Of a DNA stretch of 14,000 nucleotides, positions 5,944 through 13,260 are shown in pieces. Under the pieces are notes generated by a model that made no database searches, was not told the DNA's origin, and saw nothing but the letters and a program-made list of their open reading frames with translations. Each line of letters opens with the position of its first letter. The stretch's first letter is position 1. Position numbers and translations under genes: made by a program. The DNA comes from CAXQZM01 sp964228455 (GTDB taxonomy: Bacteria > Pseudomonadota > Alphaproteobacteria > UBA7985), in NCBI GenBank assembly GCA_964228455.1, contig CAXQZM010000090.1:1-14000 (forward strand), written 5' to 3'.

Positions 5944-8514
5944 ATGTCACAGGTTACAGCCCTACTCGGTCCTACGAACACTGGCAAAACATATGCCGCC
6001 ATTGAACGGTTGTTGGCGCATCAAAGTGGGGTTATGGGCTTTCCACTCAGGCTGTTAGCTAGAGAGAATTATGAGAAGGCTGTCAGGTTAAAGGGTAAAG
6101 ATAAGGTCGCTCTCATTACGGGTGAGGAGAAGATTATTCCCACCCGAGCTCAGTATTACATGTGCACTGTAGAATCCATGCCTTTAGATATGGGTGCAGA
6201 ATTCGTTGCCATTGACGAAATTCAGTTAGCGGCAGACCCTGAAAGAGGACACGTCTTCACAGATCGCTTGCTTTACATGCGCGGCAAAGAAGAAACCATG
6301 TTTTTAGGCGCAGCAACCATCGCACCGCTTTTAAAGCAGCTATTGCCCGATGTTGAAATTAGAACAGCTCCACGTTTCTCAACTCTCTCTTATGTAGCAC
6401 CTAAAAAACTCAGTAGGATACCACGTCGCTCTGCTGTTATCGTGTTTAGTGCTTCTCAAGTGTATGAGACTGCAGAATATTTACGGGTTCACCGCGGTGG
6501 GTGCGCGGTAGTCTTGGGCGCGCTAAGTCCTCGTACTAGAAATGCTCAGGTAGAGATGTATCAAACAGGAGAAGTTGACTATCTGGTTGGAACAGATGCA
6601 ATCGGCATGGGGCTGAACCTTGACCTCGAGCATGTAACATTTGCAAAGCTGCGAAAATTTGATGGGAGACACCCACGTCCTCTTCGCGCTGATGAAGTAG
6701 GCCAGATTGCAGGGCGAGCAGGAAGGCACACTCGCGATGGTACTTTCTCCACAACCCCCGAAGTTGGGGGGATTGAGGAAACCCTCGTGTCAATGGTGGA
6801 AAATCATAACTATCCTCCACTAAGGCACTTAAATTGGAGGAACCCAAATCTTAGTTTTGATAATTTAGATGCTCTGCGACGCTCTCTGGAAACTATCCCT
6901 AATGATCCAAATCTTCGGCGTCTTCGAGTGGCTGATGATCAGTTGGCTTTGGATGCATTAGTAAAAGAAGATGCGGTGCTTGGGTTATGCCGTTCACCAG
7001 CTGCTGTAAGAATGCTTTGGGACGTTTGTCAAATTCCTGACTTTCGCAAGTCTCTTACAGATCAGCATCATGCGCTACAGCAATCCTTGTTTATATCTTT
7101 GGTTAAAGAGGGACATTTGCCTACAACTCTAGTGGAAGAGCAGATCGAACTCCTGAATAAAGATGATGGGGATATCGATACCTTGGTGAATCGTATCGCT
7201 GCAATTCGAACATGGACATACATTACCCATCGGGGAGACTGGGTTGCGCAAGCTGATACATGGGCCAATCGAGCAAGAGCTGTTGATGACAAATTGTCAG
7301 ATGCACTTCATAAGAGGCTGACGCAGCGATTCGTGGACCGCCGCGCAGCATTTTTGGTACAAAAACTTAAAGGCGAAGGCCCGCTCATGTGTGAAATTGG
7401 TGAAAAAGGCGAAGTACTTGTCGAAGGAACCCCTGTTGGAGCTCTAAAAGGGCTTACATTCACGCCTGATTTATCGGGATCTGACGGAGATAAAGCGGCG
7501 CTTTTGACAGCGGCGCGGCGGGGTCTGGGACCAGAAATTCAGAATCGTCTTTTACAATTAGAGAACGACAATGATGGTGCATACAGATTGGACGAGGCAG
7601 GGGCCTTGCTATGGCGTGAGGCCCGAGTAGGCTCTTTAAGTAGGGGTGCTAGCCTGTGGGCTCCAGAAATAAGCATTGACGCCAATGATTTTCTCGATGG
7701 CGCGCAAAAAGAACGTATAGCTATCCGTCTTGCTCCATGGTTGAAAGCCTTTCTAAAGAATCGGTTAGCACCTTTTTATGTTCTTAAAGATCCGCGCATG
7801 ACCGGATCACTAAAGGGACTGGCTTATCAAATGTGGGAAGATGGCGGACTTATAATGCGCCCAGATAAAGGCGTTATGGATAGCCTTACTGAAACTGATA
7901 AAGCGCTAATGTCCGAGCTAAAAATTCAAGTTACGCGACGAGCTATATTTGTTAGGTCTGTATTTAATTCAAAAATTTGGAACCTACGTGGGCTGTTGTG
8001 GTCTTTGTTCAATTCAACTGATGAAATCATGCCATTGCCAGAGTTTGATCAAGCATCCCTGAGTGATTTTAAGGCATTTAAAGGTGTGCAGTCATATCTA
8101 CGCCAATTTGGATTTTTGGCCTTTGGCCCCAAGGGCCAAGCCCCAACCTACGTTAGGGCCGATGGCTTGGATAGGTTAGAGGGAAAGTTATATGCGTTAT
8201 TTAAAAATGGTGCGAATGGAGCTTTTGTGATGCCCTCAGACATTGGAGAACCCCTCAAATTGCAGGGGGCTGCGTTGGAAATAATTTTGAGTGCTTGCGG
8301 GTACACTCCCACGGAGCGACCCGAGGGCTCGGAGATCTCTGATAACTTTTATCGTCGTAATTTTGGTAAGCGAAATACTAAACAGCGGACAGAAGGAAAG
8401 CTGCCTAAGACTAAGAACAAAGTACACTCTCATAATGCAAATAAACAAACTACAAAAACTGATGATATTAATCCCGACAGCCCCTTTGCTGCACTTGCAG
8501 CTTTAAAAAGGTAA
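5944..8514 (+). CDS. SUV3-like DEIQ-box RNA helicase
   Basis: Large superfamily-2 helicase of 856 residues related to mitochondrial SUV3, the RNA-unwinding partner of the mitochondrial degradosome; bacterial relatives are common in alphaproteobacteria. Motifs seen: Walker A GPTNTGKT (9-16), motif II DEIQ (91-94, the SUV3-type variant of DEAD), GAAT (122-125), motif V GTDAIGMGLN (216-225) and motif VI QIAGRAGR (254-261). The conserved middle and C-terminal region extends to about 790. A basic, Asn/Lys/Thr-rich low-complexity tail follows (about 800-845), then DSPFAALAALKR at the end; the tail may bind RNA. No strong ribosome binding site precedes the ATG. It is one base from the S4-domain gene, indicating coupled expression and a shared RNA role. 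Whether it unwinds RNA in this organism is inferred from family. Confidence 0.93.
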   Translation: MSQVTALLGPTNTGKTYAAIERLLAHQSGVMGFPLRLLARENYEKAVRLKGKDKVALITGEEKIIPTRAQYYMCTVESMPLDMGAEFVAIDEIQLAADPERGHVFTDRLLYMRGKEETMFLGAATIAPLLKQLLPDVEIRTAPRFSTLSYVAPKKLSRIPRRSAVIVFSASQVYETAEYLRVHRGGCAVVLGALSPRTRNAQVEMYQTGEVDYLVGTDAIGMGLNLDLEHVTFAKLRKFDGRHPRPLRADEVGQIAGRAGRHTRDGTFSTTPEVGGIEETLVSMVENHNYPPLRHLNWRNPNLSFDNLDALRRSLETIPNDPNLRRLRVADDQLALDALVKEDAVLGLCRSPAAVRMLWDVCQIPDFRKSLTDQHHALQQSLFISLVKEGHLPTTLVEEQIELLNKDDGDIDTLVNRIAAIRTWTYITHRGDWVAQADTWANRARAVDDKLSDALHKRLTQRFVDRRAAFLVQKLKGEGPLMCEIGEKGEVLVEGTPVGALKGLTFTPDLSGSDGDKAALLTAARRGLGPEIQNRLLQLENDNDGAYRLDEAGALLWREARVGSLSRGASLWAPEISIDANDFLDGAQKERIAIRLAPWLKAFLKNRLAPFYVLKDPRMTGSLKGLAYQMWEDGGLIMRPDKGVMDSLTETDKALMSELKIQVTRRAIFVRSVFNSKIWNLRGLLWSLFNSTDEIMPLPEFDQASLSDFKAFKGVQSYLRQFGFLAFGPKGQAPTYVRADGLDRLEGKLYALFKNGANGAFVMPSDIGEPLKLQGAALEIILSACGYTPTERPEGSEISDNFYRRNFGKRNTKQRTEGKLPKTKNKVHSHNANKQTTKTDDINPDSPFAALAALKR

Positions 8515-8515
8515 C

Positions 8516-8887
8516 ATGATCGAAAGTCTGCGGGTTGATAAGTGGCTTTGGTATGCCCGCTTTTTTAAAACACGCACATTGGCAGGCAAGATTGTTCAAG
8601 CTGGTATACGAGTTAATCAGGTTCGCATTTCGAAGGCACATCATGCGGTCAAGATTGGAGACGTTTTGACTTTCAACAAAGAGGGAGTTGTGAGAATAAT
8701 TAGAGTAGCGGCGATAGGAAGCCGTCGTGGCCCGTTCAGCGAAGCGCAAAACCTCTATGAGGACCTTAGCCCCCAAGTCCAGAAACAAATTGAACCCAGG
8801 CTTCCCATGTTTGAGAAAAGGGAGGAGGGCGCTGGCCGACCAACAAAGCGGGATCGTCGAAAGATAGAAATACTTAAGGGCTTGTAA
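8516..8887 (+). CDS. S4-domain RNA-binding protein, HslR (Hsp15) type
   Basis: Small RNA-binding protein of 123 residues. The S4 fold occupies roughly residues 5-60 and begins LRVDKWLWYARFFKTR, followed by the typical AGIRVNQVRISKAHHAVKIG. This matches Hsp15/HslR, which in E. coli binds stalled 50S subunits carrying nascent chains and is heat-shock induced. The C-terminal GRPTKRDRRKIE is the basic tail shared by proteins of this group. It starts one base after the helicase stop. The nearby rpoH makes heat-shock involvement attractive, but no sigma-32 promoter was seen in front of it. Confidence 0.92.
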   Translation: MIESLRVDKWLWYARFFKTRTLAGKIVQAGIRVNQVRISKAHHAVKIGDVLTFNKEGVVRIIRVAAIGSRRGPFSEAQNLYEDLSPQVQKQIEPRLPMFEKREEGAGRPTKRDRRKIEILKGL

Positions 8888-8932
8888 AACCGAATATCTA
8901 GTCAATTTGTCTCTGCGTGAAAGGAAAATAAA

Positions 8933-9376
8933 ATGGCGTGGTGGACCCCCAAAAAAAATCATAATTTGCACTCCGCAGAGGTGAAGTATGGCCCGGAGGC
9001 CTTTGCACTAACATGCTTGGCTCTTGAGCTTGCCAATTCAGATGATAATTTTGATACTCTGGAACAGGAGCGACTCTCACTGGATTTGACCTATCATTTC
9101 GACCTGACTATTTCGGAAGTCGAAGAGCTCGTTGAGGCTGCTAGCGAGCATCAAGCCCGGTCTGTTGAAACTTATGGATATACTAAGAAATTACGTGACT
9201 CGCTTGATCATGAAGAGCTCGTTGTCGTAGTTGAGACATTATGGAGGCTGGCTTTTGCGGATGGTAATCTGGATTCAGAAGAGTTTGCCTTCATGCGAAA
9301 AATTCCAGCTGCATTAGGGGTGGAAAATTACATTAGCGAAGCAGCCAAAAGGCGAGCGATTGAAGCGCTATCCTAG
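8933..9376 (+). CDS. TerB-like protein of unknown function
   Basis: A 147-residue soluble, acidic, mainly helical protein resembling the TerB family. The two family-type acidic signatures are seen: SDDNFDTLEQER near 36-47 and FADGNLDSEEFAF near 107-119, probable metal-contacting loops. TerB domains occur in tellurite-resistance gene clusters and in many stand-alone proteins whose function is unknown, and no other ter genes are present, so tellurite resistance should not be assumed. AGGAAA lies 6 bases before the ATG. It sits between the S4 gene (45-base gap) and fdxA (74-base gap). Confidence 0.8.
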   Translation: MAWWTPKKNHNLHSAEVKYGPEAFALTCLALELANSDDNFDTLEQERLSLDLTYHFDLTISEVEELVEAASEHQARSVETYGYTKKLRDSLDHEELVVVVETLWRLAFADGNLDSEEFAFMRKIPAALGVENYISEAAKRRAIEALS

Positions 9377-9450
9377 CCCCTTGTATCGATCACACCTTTT
9401 CTGTATGTGACCGCAAATTATTCGTCCCCAGTAAATTCAGAAAGTCCTGC

Positions 9451-9783
9451 ATGACATACGTTGTCACGGATGCTTGCATAAAGTGCAAATACACAGATTG
9501 CGTTGAGGTCTGCCCCGTTGATTGCTTTTACGAGGGTGAGAACATGCTTGTGATAAACCCTGAGGAATGCATTGATTGCGGTGTTTGTGAACCAGAGTGT
9601 CCAGCAGAGGCCATATTGCCTGACACTGATAGTCAAGGTGAAAAATGGGTCGAATTCAACCAAAACTGGTCTGGTAAATGGCCAGTAATCACCGAACGTA
9701 AGGACCCACCGGCGGACGCCGGTGATTGGGAAGGGGTGCCAAACAAACTTGAGGCACACTTTTCCTCTTCGCCTGGAACATAA
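9451..9783 (+). CDS. fdxA: 7Fe ferredoxin (3Fe-4S/4Fe-4S), FdxA type
   Basis: Small cytoplasmic electron carrier of 110 residues, similar to Azotobacter ferredoxin I. Nine cysteines fit the 7Fe pattern: Cys9, 12, 17, 21 and 25 in the first cluster region (CIKCKYTDCVEVCPVDC), and Cys40, 43, 46 and 50 in the second (CIDCGVCEPEC). Cys12 corresponds to a non-ligand Cys in the Azotobacter protein. The long C-terminal extension (about 52-110, including EFNQNWSGKWPVI) is also typical. The ribosome binding site is weak (GAAAG). In alphaproteobacteria this gene regularly lies beside carD and the SUV3-like helicase, which supports the start and identity. A near-perfect 8-bp inverted repeat inside the gene is described separately. 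Confidence 0.97.
   Translation: MTYVVTDACIKCKYTDCVEVCPVDCFYEGENMLVINPEECIDCGVCEPECPAEAILPDTDSQGEKWVEFNQNWSGKWPVITERKDPPADAGDWEGVPNKLEAHFSSSPGT
9707..9724 (+). repeat. Strong hairpin inside fdxA
   Basis: CACCGGCG (9707-9714) and CGCCGGTG (9717-9724) are perfect inverted repeats with 2 bases between them; in RNA this gives at least a 7-bp G+C stem with a tetraloop. It codes for a Pro-Pro-Ala-Asp-Ala-Gly segment of the C-terminal extension. There is no T-tract, so it is not an intrinsic terminator. It may simply reflect coding constraint, or act as an RNA stability element. Confidence 0.4.
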
Positions 9784-9807
9784 CTCTCGCACAACTAAAG
9801 GAATTTC

Positions 9808-10353
9808 ATGTCTGAATTTGATTTTAATGAAGGCGATTTCGTCGTCTACCCTACACACGGCGTTGGAAAGGTACTTGGCATTGAAAATGAGGACATTGGC
9901 GGGGTAGATGTTGAACTTATCGTAGTTCGCTTCGATTCTGAGCGAATGACGCTTCGGGTGCCAACCTTCAAACTTCCGTCGTCAGGCTTACGCAAACTAT
10001 CCTCAGGAAGCATGATTGATGATGCGATGAATATTTTGAAAGGAAAGCCTCGGGTTAAACGGACCATGTGGTCGAGGCGCGCACAGGAATATGAAGCAAA
10101 AATAAATTCAGGCGATCCCATACAGATTGCGGAAGTTGTTCGTGATCTTCATCGAAATTCAGAGCAGCCTGAGCAATCATTTTCAGAAAGACAAATTTAT
10201 GAAAATGCCCTTGCGCGGTTCACGCGGGAGTTGGCAGCAGTTCGGGGCAGTGATGAGTTAGAGGCTAACGGCCAAATTATGGATATCCTGCGGCCTAAAG
10301 GTAGCGATAATGTTACTGAAGACCTAAATGAGGGTGAAGCAGAAGCGACCTAA
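9808..10353 (+). CDS. carD: CarD-family transcription regulator (CdnL-like)
   Basis: RNA polymerase-binding protein of 181 residues. Residues about 5-60 form the Tudor-like RNA polymerase interaction domain (FNEGDFVVYPTHGVGKVLGI, then ELIVVRF and TLRVPTFK); residues about 65-165 are the helical DNA-contacting domain, including KGKPRVKRTMWSRRAQEYEAKI. CarD/CdnL stabilises open complexes, mainly at rRNA and other growth-related promoters. A short acidic C-terminal tail (DLNEGEAEAT) follows. AAAGGAA lies 6 bases before the ATG. The gene is 24 bases after fdxA and 15 bases before the phosphatase-like gene, so these are probably co-transcribed. Confidence 0.95.
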   Translation: MSEFDFNEGDFVVYPTHGVGKVLGIENEDIGGVDVELIVVRFDSERMTLRVPTFKLPSSGLRKLSSGSMIDDAMNILKGKPRVKRTMWSRRAQEYEAKINSGDPIQIAEVVRDLHRNSEQPEQSFSERQIYENALARFTRELAAVRGSDELEANGQIMDILRPKGSDNVTEDLNEGEAEAT

Positions 10354-10368
10354 GTATTGGAGGGTCAT

Positions 10369-11205
10369 GTGTCACAGGAGAATAAAAGCCGAATAGCTCG
10401 CCTAAATGAAGGTTTTAGATTCTGGGCGATTTCTCCTGCGCATGGTCGCATTCAACCACTAGAGCAGGCTTTGGACCTATTATCAGACTACTACCAACCC
10501 GGAGACCACATAATTTTACTCGGTTCGCAAATTGGACAGGGTGGGCAATCTCTGCGGGTAATGGATACGCTCAACAGTTTTAAACATTGGCTAGGAGATG
10601 AGGTTGCGGGTTCACATGAGAAGGGGCTCGTGAATTCCAGCCAAGTTGTATGGCTGCGAGGTATCCAAGAGGTCCTGATTGATAAGTTTTATACTTTGCA
10701 CATGGCCCCCAGCCCTGCAGATGTCTTGGACTGGATGGTCGACACTTATCAATTTGATAAACTTTTGGATCAGCTTGGTTGCGAAATCAATGAAGCTCAT
10801 GAGGCGATAGCAGCCGGTGCTGCTCCATTAGCTCATTTTACAAATGCTTTTCATCATGAGTTGCACGCTAATGTATCAAATGCCTCTTATTTTTCTTCTT
10901 GTCGGCGAGCTGCATTGAGTAAACAAGGGCACCTTTTATTCGTGCATGGAGGTTTGGACCCTGCGAGAACCTTATCTATGCAAACGGATGCTTTCTGGTT
11001 TGGGCATCCAGATTATTTTCGCTTATCCAAACCTTACCAAAATTTCACTCAGGTCATTAGCGGGCTGGTACCGTCTGGTTCTACTGAGGTGATTGGTCCC
11101 GGTCGTTTTGCATTTGATGGAGGCTGTGGCCGAGGTGGGTACTTAAGTTTGCGTTGTTTTAGTTCGAAAGGAACTCCCCTATTTGAATACGAGTTCAGCT
11201 CATAG
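10369..11205 (+). CDS. Degenerate PPP-type phosphatase homologue (probable pseudophosphatase)
   Basis: A 278-residue protein with the order and spacing of the bacterial PPP serine/threonine phosphatase (calcineurin-like) fold, but with most of the metal site missing. GDIHG is replaced by SPAHG (22-26), GDxxDRG by GSQIGQG (52-58), GNHE by GIQE (98-101), and the late HGH by SGL. Only His25, and His193 in LFVHGGL, remain. The C-terminal FDGGCGRGGYLSLRCF still matches the family's ending. The frame is intact, so it is a gene under constraint and not decay. GTG at 10369 was chosen because GGAGGG (10359-10364) lies 4 bases before it; a TTG at 10357 would contain that site and lacks one of its own. 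It lies between carD and rpoH, which hints at a regulatory or scaffold role. Catalysis is unlikely; this is inferred from motif loss. Confidence 0.82.
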   Translation: MSQENKSRIARLNEGFRFWAISPAHGRIQPLEQALDLLSDYYQPGDHIILLGSQIGQGGQSLRVMDTLNSFKHWLGDEVAGSHEKGLVNSSQVVWLRGIQEVLIDKFYTLHMAPSPADVLDWMVDTYQFDKLLDQLGCEINEAHEAIAAGAAPLAHFTNAFHHELHANVSNASYFSSCRRAALSKQGHLLFVHGGLDPARTLSMQTDAFWFGHPDYFRLSKPYQNFTQVISGLVPSGSTEVIGPGRFAFDGGCGRGGYLSLRCFSSKGTPLFEYEFSS

Positions 11206-11336
11206 AAGGTTAAAATCAGAGTCTAAAACGGACGCTCATTCCACACTGCGGCATTCCGTCTCATTTCTTCTCACGTTTGTGATTTTTCACTACGCTCTTC
11301 TTCGTGCAAAACATTTAGGCACAATGAGAGGTAATT

Positions 11337-12212
11337 ATGAGCGAATTAGATCCCATCACAAAGGCAAACCAGGAGTTTGTCAGAAGATCGATGGCAGTTC
11401 CTCTTTTATCGAAAGAAAAAGAGCAAACTCTGGCGATTGCTTGGAGAGACGAAAACGACGAAAAGTCTCTACACGAACTCATGGGCGCCTACAGCAGGCT
11501 GGTTATCTCCACGGCATCAAAGTTTCGCAACTACGGACTCCCCTCGGCGGATTTGATACAAGAAGGAATGATGGGCTTACTTCACGCCGCCAATAGGTTT
11601 GAGCCCGAACGAGATCTAAGATTTTCTACCTACGCTAACTGGTGGATCCGTTCATCAATGCAAGACTTCGTCCTTAGAAATTGGTCAATCGTGAGGACCG
11701 GCACGACGGCGAGCCAGAAATCCCTTTTTTTTAATCTGCGTCGACTACGGTCAAAAATTGAAGAGGAAACAGGCGAACCGATCAATGCTGAGGGTCGTGA
11801 GCAAATTGCCAAAACTTTAGAGGTTACGGTGGATGAAGTTCGTTCAATGGAACAAAGGTTATCTTTAGCGTATGAATCTTTGAATACTACAGTGAAAGAT
11901 GATTCGGATTTGGAGCAGCAAGACTTGCTAGCCGACGACCGGCCGGAACCGTCCGATGCAGCATTAATTTCTTTAGATGGTAAAGCCCGGCGAGGTTGGA
12001 TAGATGACGCGCTTGAGATCCTAGGTGAACGGGAGCAAATAATAATCAAAGAACGGCGCCTGACCCACGAAGGCCTGACCCTAGAAGAGCTAGGGATCCG
12101 GTTCGGTGTTTCAAAGGAGCGGGTTCGACAGCTCGAGCAGCGAGCTCTAACACGATTAAAAACGTATATCGAAGGTAAGGTAGAGGTTCCCCAGGATCTA
12201 ATGCACGAGTAA
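11337..12212 (+). CDS. rpoH: Heat-shock sigma factor RpoH (sigma-32)
   Basis: Alternative sigma factor of 291 residues that directs RNA polymerase to chaperone and protease genes. Region 2 is seen at about 45-120 (DLIQEGMMGLLHAANRFEP, then RFSTYANWWIRSSMQDFVLR), the diagnostic RpoH box QKSLFFNLR at 127-135, and region 4 with its helix-turn-helix at about 228-275 (LTLEELGIRFGVSKERVRQ). Length matches the family. GAGG lies 6 bases before the ATG. The 131-base gap before it probably holds its own promoter, but no clear box pair was found, and no obvious RNA thermometer pairing of the start region was recognised. A 9-bp inverted repeat flanks the stop codon region. Some alphaproteobacteria carry more than one RpoH; this one is a complete, ordinary copy. 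Confidence 0.97.
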   Translation: MSELDPITKANQEFVRRSMAVPLLSKEKEQTLAIAWRDENDEKSLHELMGAYSRLVISTASKFRNYGLPSADLIQEGMMGLLHAANRFEPERDLRFSTYANWWIRSSMQDFVLRNWSIVRTGTTASQKSLFFNLRRLRSKIEEETGEPINAEGREQIAKTLEVTVDEVRSMEQRLSLAYESLNTTVKDDSDLEQQDLLADDRPEPSDAALISLDGKARRGWIDDALEILGEREQIIIKERRLTHEGLTLEELGIRFGVSKERVRQLEQRALTRLKTYIEGKVEVPQDLMHE

Positions 12213-12267
12213 GAAATCTACGGCAGTGCGTGGTAAACTCCCTCACATAAATACCTTATAGATTTCT
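12212..12267 (+). repeat. 9-bp inverted repeat just after rpoH
   Basis: AGAAATCTA (12212-12220) and TAGATTTCT (12259-12267) are exact reverse complements with 38 bases between; the first overlaps the last base of the rpoH stop codon. The interior can pair weakly further. No T-tract follows, so it is a poor intrinsic terminator; it could close a 3'-end RNA structure or be an operator for the downstream gene. Confidence 0.4.
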
Positions 12268-12309
12268 AAAACGTTTGATTGAGTTGCTTGTTTAATGCAG
12301 GGTCACCAG

Positions 12310-12684
12310 ATGTTTCAGAGGTCCACGTTACACGATAGTCTCTCCACAAGAGATAAGCTTAGGCGCGGCACAGCCTGGCGTGTTTTTTTTCTATCGTCAT
12401 TTCTGTCAGTTATCGCGTATATATTGATCGCACCTGGGTTGCCTCAACTCCTTAGCATTCGAATCGTCTTACTGATCTTTGGGCTTCCAGTCATACTAGG
12501 TGCGTCGGTATTAAGCTTCCCTGGAAGTAATAGGTATAGAAGTCAGGGGTGGCGTTCATGGATTGCCTTTGCCATCTTCCGGATTCTTCTATGGTTGGGG
12601 ACGCCCTGGCAGCTGGGCTGCCTTATCTATGTTTTTGCTGTCTGGGCCTCAAGCAGCGGCTTGCTGGTCTGGTTCCCCAGTTAG
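12310..12684 (+). CDS. Small membrane protein of unknown function
   Basis: I do not recognise a family. The predicted product has 124 residues: a polar, positively charged N-terminus (about 1-22, with Arg/Lys pairs), then four hydrophobic stretches at roughly 23-42, 47-68, 80-94 and 98-121. A charged loop SNRYRSQGWRS separates the second and third. The ATG at 12310 is preceded by AGGG 7 bases upstream; an in-frame ATG at 12295 would add five residues but has no ribosome binding site. The last 36 bases overlap the 3' end of ptsN on the other strand, so the two genes converge. It may be transcribed on from rpoH. Real status is likely from the length and regular hydropathy, but not certain. Confidence 0.55.
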   Translation: MFQRSTLHDSLSTRDKLRRGTAWRVFFLSSFLSVIAYILIAPGLPQLLSIRIVLLIFGLPVILGASVLSFPGSNRYRSQGWRSWIAFAIFRILLWLGTPWQLGCLIYVFAVWASSSGLLVWFPS

Positions 12685-13122
12685 AAGGGCAAAAATAGCA
12701 GATTGCGACTGAGCACCCCTAATTTTTTGTCGCAGCTCAGGGTTTTTAAGTCGGCGAGAAATTTTAGACAAAACCTTGAGATACTCGCCCTGTTGGTCCT
12801 CATCTTCTGGCATAAGCAGAGCTGCTATCAGATCCACTGGTTCATCATCAGCGGCGTCGAAGTCAACAGGTTGTGCAAGGCGAGCAAAAGTTACGGTTAG
12901 CTTATCTAGCCCCGCTACCTTCGCATGAGGCAGCGCTATACCTTCACCTATCCCGGTTGACCCAAGACGTTCACGCTCTGCCAATGCTTGACAAATAGGT
13001 CGCTCTTCTATGCCTACAGACTGCCCTACTGATTTGGCTATCTCTGTAAGAAGCTGCTTTTTTGATCCTGCCCGAATATGAGTAAGAATCGCACTTGGCG
13101 GCAGAAATTCGTCGAGTGTCAT
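12649..13122 (-). CDS. ptsN: PTS IIA-like nitrogen-regulatory protein PtsN (EIIA-Ntr)
   Basis: Phosphoryl acceptor of the nitrogen PTS (PtsP-PtsO-PtsN), a regulatory cascade that does not move sugar but signals nitrogen and potassium status. The 157 residues contain the EIIA site GEGIALPHAK with phospho-accepting His66, preceded by ERERLGSTGIG, and a helical C-terminal half including LLMPEDEDQQGEYLKVLSKI, which fits the family. Length is normal. The ATG at 13122 has AGGGA about 11 bases upstream, and this ribosome binding site can pair into a leader hairpin (13132-13180). A candidate promoter lies inside the start of the divergent DUF4170 gene. The usual upstream neighbour hpf/raiA is absent here. 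Confidence 0.95.
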   Translation of the reverse strand: MTLDEFLPPSAILTHIRAGSKKQLLTEIAKSVGQSVGIEERPICQALAERERLGSTGIGEGIALPHAKVAGLDKLTVTFARLAQPVDFDAADDEPVDLIAALLMPEDEDQQGEYLKVLSKISRRLKNPELRQKIRGAQSQSAIFALLTGEPDQQAAA

Positions 13123-13131
13123 TTTATGTTT

Positions 13132-13180
13132 AGTCCCTAAAGGGCTCGAGGTAAGGAGGTGAGAAAGCGCCCTTAGGGCT
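13132..13180 (-). promoter_or_regulatory. Structured ptsN leader with palindromic arms and a 16S-tail-like loop
   Basis: On the ptsN strand AGCCCTAAGGGC (13180-13169) can pair with GCCCTTTAGGGACT (13145-13132), with single-base bulges, forming a stem of about 12 pairs. The 3' arm contains AGGGA, the likely ptsN ribosome binding site. The loop contains TCACCTCCTT (13162-13153), identical to the anti-Shine-Dalgarno tail of 16S rRNA; the opposite strand therefore reads AAGGAGGTGA, a perfect Shine-Dalgarno with no start codon at usable distance. Each arm is itself palindromic, so two operator sites about 35 bases apart are an alternative reading. Confidence 0.45.
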
Positions 13181-13260
13181 GAGATGCATCAGGGTCAACG
13201 GTTGACATAAGTTATTTATCCGCATTTGGATACAACTCTCATGAGAAAACTTAGTTAAGC

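Noticed and set aside
9377..9450. Weak promoter-like and inverted-repeat bases before fdxA (TCACA and TGTGA)
   Set aside because: Only five paired bases and three of six matches in each box, no better than chance.
9418..9858. Minus-strand open frame of 146 codons opposite fdxA
   Set aside because: It is the antisense shadow of a strongly conserved ferredoxin gene.
11183..11596. Plus-strand open frame of 137 codons across the phosphatase-like gene end and rpoH
   Set aside because: It overlaps the well-supported rpoH in another frame, and its Arg/Ser-rich translation has no family features.
13184..13210. Eight-codon open frame 24 bases after the perfect AAGGAGGTGA
   Set aside because: The spacing is too long for that ribosome binding site and the peptide has no features; the sequence is better seen as part of the hairpin loop.
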